Positions 14,742 through 16,884 of a stretch of 16,884 nucleotides of DNA are shown here, piece by piece. Made by a program: the position numbers and the translations under genes. Below the pieces are notes generated by a model. It saw nothing but the letters and a program-made list of their open reading frames with translations. It was not told where the DNA came from and ran no database searches. How positions within the stretch are numbered: the stretch's first letter is position 1; every line of letters starts with the position of its first letter. The stretch comes from Xanthobacteraceae bacterium (GTDB lineage: Bacteria; Pseudomonadota; Alphaproteobacteria; Rhizobiales; Xanthobacteraceae): NCBI GenBank assembly GCA_030036975.1, contig JASHSE010000656.1, forward strand, positions 1 to 16,884. Reading direction: 5' to 3'.

Positions 14742-15236
14742 ATGCCCAACAAGCGAACGGAACTTATGGCGTTGACGATCTTCGCACTCGCCGCGTGCGG
14801 GGTTTTGGCGAACGCAGCCGGCGCAACGGCTCCCGCCGTGCGGCATCAATCGACGGATGTCCGACTGCACAGTTCCGATCGGATACCCGCTTTCCCGGGA
14901 ATGAGTGGAATGAAGCCGCCGCCGCTCGTCGTTGCGCAAAATCCGTTCAGTTCCTTCAGCCTGCAGCAAATGCCGGAACCGCCGGTGTCGCCGATCAATC
15001 CCGGCACGCTGCCCGGCACGACGGCGGCGATCGGCGGCAGCGCCACCGGCACCAATCCGATCACCGGGCTGCCATGCGACGGTTCCGGCTCGATCTCGGT
15101 CAGCGGCGCCGGCGGCCTGCCCGGCACCACCGCGACCCCGCCGCCCGGCACCAACGAGACGCTCGACCAAATCCCGGTCGGCACGCCGGTGTTCTCCAGC
15201 ATCTACGGCTCGCAGACGAGCTTGGGGGCGTGCTGA
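14742..15236 (+). CDS. Exported protein of unknown function, Gly/Pro/Thr-rich
   Basis: 164 aa from the ATG at 14742, with GGAG seven bases upstream; an ATG at 14730 would add four residues. The N-terminus MPNKRTELMALTIFALAACG is a signal sequence. LAAC (16-19) is a passable lipobox, whereas ANAAGA (23-28) would suit ordinary signal peptidase cleavage, so lipoprotein versus soluble periplasmic protein is open. The mature part has low complexity, with LPGTT appearing twice (90-94 and 126-130) and many Gly, Ser, Thr and Pro residues. C112 (GLPCDGSG) and the very last residue C164 could form a disulfide. No known domain is recognised. It is divergent from the zinc-ribbon gene and has no obvious operon partner. 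Confidence 0.7.
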   Translation: MPNKRTELMALTIFALAACGVLANAAGATAPAVRHQSTDVRLHSSDRIPAFPGMSGMKPPPLVVAQNPFSSFSLQQMPEPPVSPINPGTLPGTTAAIGGSATGTNPITGLPCDGSGSISVSGAGGLPGTTATPPPGTNETLDQIPVGTPVFSSIYGSQTSLGAC

Positions 15237-15382
15237 GAGGATTGGGCCTGCTGTTCGCGCTCGTCGGCAATTGAGCAATTTATTGCTACTTGTCCATTAT
15301 TGTCGCTTTCTTCGGGGCATGTTCAAAGGCATCGAGCGCAGCTGACTTAGCAATGACGCGTTCGACGCAGACTCTATTGGTG

Positions 15383-15493
15383 TCATGCGATCGTATCTGG
15401 CGGGTTTGTCAAGTACCACGCGACAGCATAAAGCAACGCTATACCGAGCGCGACACATATGCCGACCGCGACTTGAATTACGGGTTCACTCAT
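15383..15493 (-). CDS. 36-aa single-helix membrane protein
   Basis: A very short gene, ATG at 15493 with AAAGGA seven bases upstream. The product is MSEPVIQVAVGICVALGIAL followed by LYAVAWYLTNPPDTIA. It consists of a short polar N-terminus, one hydrophobic helix at about residues 5-28 and a polar tail of eight residues. The frame is open further upstream, but that part is Arg-rich and lacks an SD, so the short form is preferred. Proteins of this shape often bind and adjust larger membrane complexes, but no partner is visible. It lies 144 bp downstream of the PEGA-like lipoprotein gene on the same strand. Confidence 0.55.
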   Translation of the reverse strand: MSEPVIQVAVGICVALGIALLYAVAWYLTNPPDTIA

Positions 15494-15637
15494 GCGTTGG
15501 TCCTTTCGTTCAGAAGAGACCTTGGCGATGGTATTTAATTCGTGGCCCCTTGTAACTGCCAACAGCGCGGATCGGGCGCTCTGCCCGCGTAGCGTGGGCG
15601 ACGCTCGCAAGAGCCCCGGTTGGACTGGCCGCACCAA

Positions 15638-16117
15638 TCAACTCGGAAACCAGTGTATCATGTCACGAGGTGGCGGCGGCGCTGGCTGCGCCAACGTTGG
15701 TGTTGGCCGTGCCGACGGCGGTGCTACCTGGACGAACGGTGCCGATGGCGGTGCTACCAGGAGCAAGGCTTTTACCGGATTTGGTTTCAAGGTCGGTGGC
15801 GTTCTTTTCGAGAAGAACGACTGCTTTGCCGGCGGCTGATCGACGCCGATCAAAATTGTCTGCGGCACGAAACCATTCTTTGCAAAGATCACCGATTGGC
15901 TTTCGACAGGCAATGCAAGGGAGCAAGGTGTTTGGCACGTCAGACCTTGCGCGGTGCGCACGTCGGCGCCGGTTGGTTCCGACTCGAATTGCACGGTCTG
16001 TGGCGACGGAGGCGACATCCTTTGCTGCGACAGATCGAACTTCAACACAGAGCATCCTGCGAGCGCATAGCTCATCGTGGCCGCGATAGCGGTTAGGATA
16101 AACCCAATGCGCGGCAT
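15638..16117 (-). CDS. PEGA-domain-like lipoprotein
   Basis: 159 aa, ATG at 16117 with GAGG five bases upstream. The signal peptide ends in the lipobox LAGC (C22), and Ser at +2 favours the outer membrane. Residues about 42-92 (VQFESEPTGADV, TPCSLALP, FAKNGFVPQTILI) follow the PEGA pattern of a small beta-rich surface domain. C61 and C65 (CQTPC) could form a local disulfide. The C-terminal 50 residues are Pro/Ala-rich and contain VAPPSAPFVQ directly followed by VAPPSARPTP, encoded by two DNA copies 30 bp apart. The tail may span periplasm or bind peptidoglycan. Function is otherwise unknown. A CtrA-like motif lies about 62 bp before the start. Confidence 0.78.
   Translation of the reverse strand: MPRIGFILTAIAATMSYALAGCSVLKFDLSQQRMSPPSPQTVQFESEPTGADVRTAQGLTCQTPCSLALPVESQSVIFAKNGFVPQTILIGVDQPPAKQSFFSKRTPPTLKPNPVKALLLVAPPSAPFVQVAPPSARPTPTLAQPAPPPPRDMIHWFPS
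15709..15758. repeat. 30-bp-period internal repeat in the PEGA-like lipoprotein gene
   Basis: GTGCCGACGGCGGTGCTACC (15709-15728) recurs with one change at 15739-15758. The repeat encodes the ten-residue doublet VAPPSAPFVQ/VAPPSARPTP and probably arose by in-frame duplication. Confidence 0.65.
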
Positions 16118-16178
16118 GACCGCCTCGAATCACCGAAATGCAGGCTCGGCTGGCGCGCTTCTTCTGGTTTAAGTGTGG

Positions 16179-16193
16179 TAAATGCTTAGTTAA
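16179..16193 (-). promoter_or_regulatory. Possible CtrA-type binding site before the PEGA-like lipoprotein gene
   Basis: On the minus strand the site reads TTAA, seven bases, TTTA, one change from the alphaproteobacterial CtrA consensus TTAA-N7-TTAA. A further TTAA lies six bases downstream (16169-16172). It is about 62 bp upstream of the ATG in an AT-richer stretch. A one-mismatch match is weak evidence on its own. Confidence 0.25.
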
Positions 16194-16357
16194 CGCCCGT
16201 CGCCAGTTCGTCATCGCGGCCGACACGGCACGCGCTCCATCGCCAGCGCCTCGCCGCCGTCCACAGTTCTTTGTTTGCTCTTTTGTTTGATCGCCATCGA
16301 TATTGGACTCGGATTGGACCAAATCGGTAGCGGCTTCTGCTAAACCCTTGATTTCAC

Positions 16358-16433
16358 TGGCGCGCCCTACGGGAATCGAACCCGTGTTTCCGCCGTGAAA
16401 GGGCGATGTCCTAGACCGCTAGACGAAGGGCGC
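16358..16433 (-). tRNA. tRNA-Glu (anticodon TTC), CCA encoded
   Basis: 76 nt including CCA. The acceptor stem is GCGCCCT (16433-16427) paired with AGGGCGC (16368-16362). Discriminator base G is at 16361 and CCA at 16360-16358. The anticodon stem-loop reads CGCC-CTTTCAC-GGCG with anticodon TTC (16399-16397), decoding GAA/GAG. The T loop GGTTCGAATCC is intact. The surrounding genes are not translation genes, and it stands alone. Confidence 0.97.
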
Positions 16434-16476
16434 GGGGAGACGGGCGCGTTGTTGCGACACGCCCGATGGCGCGCGA

Positions 16477-16505
16477 CATATAAATGTGTTCGGCAGGGGC
16501 GGCAA
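16477..16505 (-). promoter_or_regulatory. Likely promoter of tRNA-Glu
   Basis: On the minus strand, TTGCCG (16505-16500), a 17-bp spacer and TATATG (16482-16477) would start transcription near 16470, about 37 nt before the mature tRNA. The -35 box lies in the degenerate end of the neighbouring 12-bp tandem repeat. Confidence 0.5.
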
Positions 16506-16546
16506 GAACCGCCGCCAAGAACGCCGCCAAGAACGCCGCCAAGAAC
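16498..16546. repeat. 12-bp tandem repeat between glyoxalase gene and tRNA-Glu
   Basis: GCCGCCAAGAAC occurs three times without a gap (16511-16546), preceded by a diverged unit (GGCGGCAAGAACC). GGCGG and CCGCC around the first unit can form a hairpin on the transcript leaving the glyoxalase gene, but there is no T-tract. The 16434-16557 gap holds this repeat and the tRNA promoter. Confidence 0.8.
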
Positions 16547-16557
16547 CGCTGCTGAGC

Positions 16558-16884
16558 TCACCACTTCCCGGTATTCGGCATCGAGGTCCACGGCTCCTTG
16601 GGCGGCAGCGGCGTACCCTTCTGCAGAAGCTCGATCGAGTGCTTGTCGGGCGAGCGCACGAACGCCATGGTGCCGTCGCGCGGCGGCCGGTTGATGGTGA
16701 CGCCGGCCTTCATGAGGCGCTCACATAACGCGTAAATGTCGTCGACCTCGTAGGCGAGGTGGCCGAAATAGCGCGCCTCGCCGTAATCCTCGCTATCCCA
16801 GTTGTAGGTCAGCTCAATGAGCGGCGCCTGGCGGGTCGCGGGGCCCTTGGCGACAAGGTCGCCGTCGTCGGGTCCGGCCAGGAA
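16558..16884 (-). CDS. gloA: Glyoxalase I (lactoylglutathione lyase), VOC family, 3' part
   Basis: 108 residues running in from the right edge to the TGA at 16558; the N-terminal metal ligand and start are outside. Glyoxalase I isomerises the methylglyoxal-glutathione adduct to S-lactoylglutathione. The visible fragment aligns well with E. coli GloA: LIELTYNW with ligand E24 of the fragment, FGHLAYEVDD with ligand H42, and SPDKHSIELLQKG with ligand E85. MAFVRSPD precedes the last ligand as expected. The tail GTPLPPKEPWTSMPNTGKW is longer than in E. coli. Because of the missing start, a related VOC lyase cannot be fully excluded, but the ELTYNW motif is strongly GloA-like. Confidence 0.88.
   Translation of the reverse strand, partial: FLAGPDDGDLVAKGPATRQAPLIELTYNWDSEDYGEARYFGHLAYEVDDIYALCERLMKAGVTINRPPRDGTMAFVRSPDKHSIELLQKGTPLPPKEPWTSMPNTGKW

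Noticed and set aside
16358..16433. tRNA-Glu as an integration site of a genomic island
   Set aside because: No integrase and no direct copy of the tRNA 3' end is visible in the window.
16498..16546. CRISPR-like array
   Set aside because: The 12-bp units are directly joined with no spacers; simple tandem repeat.
16367..16591. Minus-strand frame with LGGVLGGVLGG
   Set aside because: It is the 12-bp tandem repeat read through and runs across the tRNA; not a gene.

Overview
The window looks like chromosomal DNA from an alphaproteobacterium of the order Hyphomicrobiales (Bradyrhizobium / Rhodopseudomonas / Xanthobacteraceae-like). The pointers are high GC, a HemB with the aspartate metal site known from Bradyrhizobium, a hemB neighbour resembling the DUF6163 membrane family, PLPRxRP-type low-complexity proteins, and two families of palindromic intergenic repeats common in that order. 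No rRNA, marker gene or phylogeny is available here, so the placement is an inference.

Layout. (1) 1-3531 is housekeeping: the 3' part of a threonine ammonia-lyase gene (+), then converging on it hemB followed by a membrane-anchored Pro/Ala-rich protein (both -), and divergent from hemB a four-helix membrane protein (+). (2) 3604-7277 is a compact minus-strand operon read in the order DUF1272 zinc protein, maleylacetate-reductase-like iron-type dehydrogenase, and CoxL/XdhA-type molybdenum hydroxylase large subunit. The first two genes overlap by one base. (3) 7399-8187 is a divergent class II aldolase/adducin-family gene, followed by a REP-like palindrome. (4) 8335-10222 is a minus-strand pair, a 2OG-Fe(II) oxygenase followed by a heptosyltransferase-like GT9 enzyme, suggesting a cell-surface glycan job. 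(5) 10282-14050 holds a second CoxL/XdhA-type large subunit (-) divergent from an acyl-CoA-dehydrogenase-fold flavin monooxygenase (+). The leader of the latter can fold over its own Shine-Dalgarno sequence. (6) 14051-16357 is a patchy region of small or hypothetical genes: a 65-aa zinc ribbon, a 164-aa exported protein, a 36-aa membrane protein and a PEGA-like lipoprotein. It also holds a palindromic repeat that has itself been split by a 97-bp MITE-like insertion. (7) 16358-16884 has tRNA-Glu(TTC) with encoded CCA, a plausible promoter, a 12-bp tandem repeat, and the 3' part of a glyoxalase I gene.

Working together. Two molybdenum hydroxylase large subunits, a maleylacetate-reductase-like enzyme, a class II aldolase-fold enzyme and a two-component-type flavin monooxygenase within 11 kb look like the accessory catabolism of an aromatic or heteroaromatic compound. 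The substrate cannot be read from sequence. Neither molybdenum subunit has its usual FAD and 2Fe-2S partner genes beside it in this window. Most small features lie at gene borders, and the strongest are the nested repeat at 14098-14307 and the SD-masking inverted repeat at 12795-12869.
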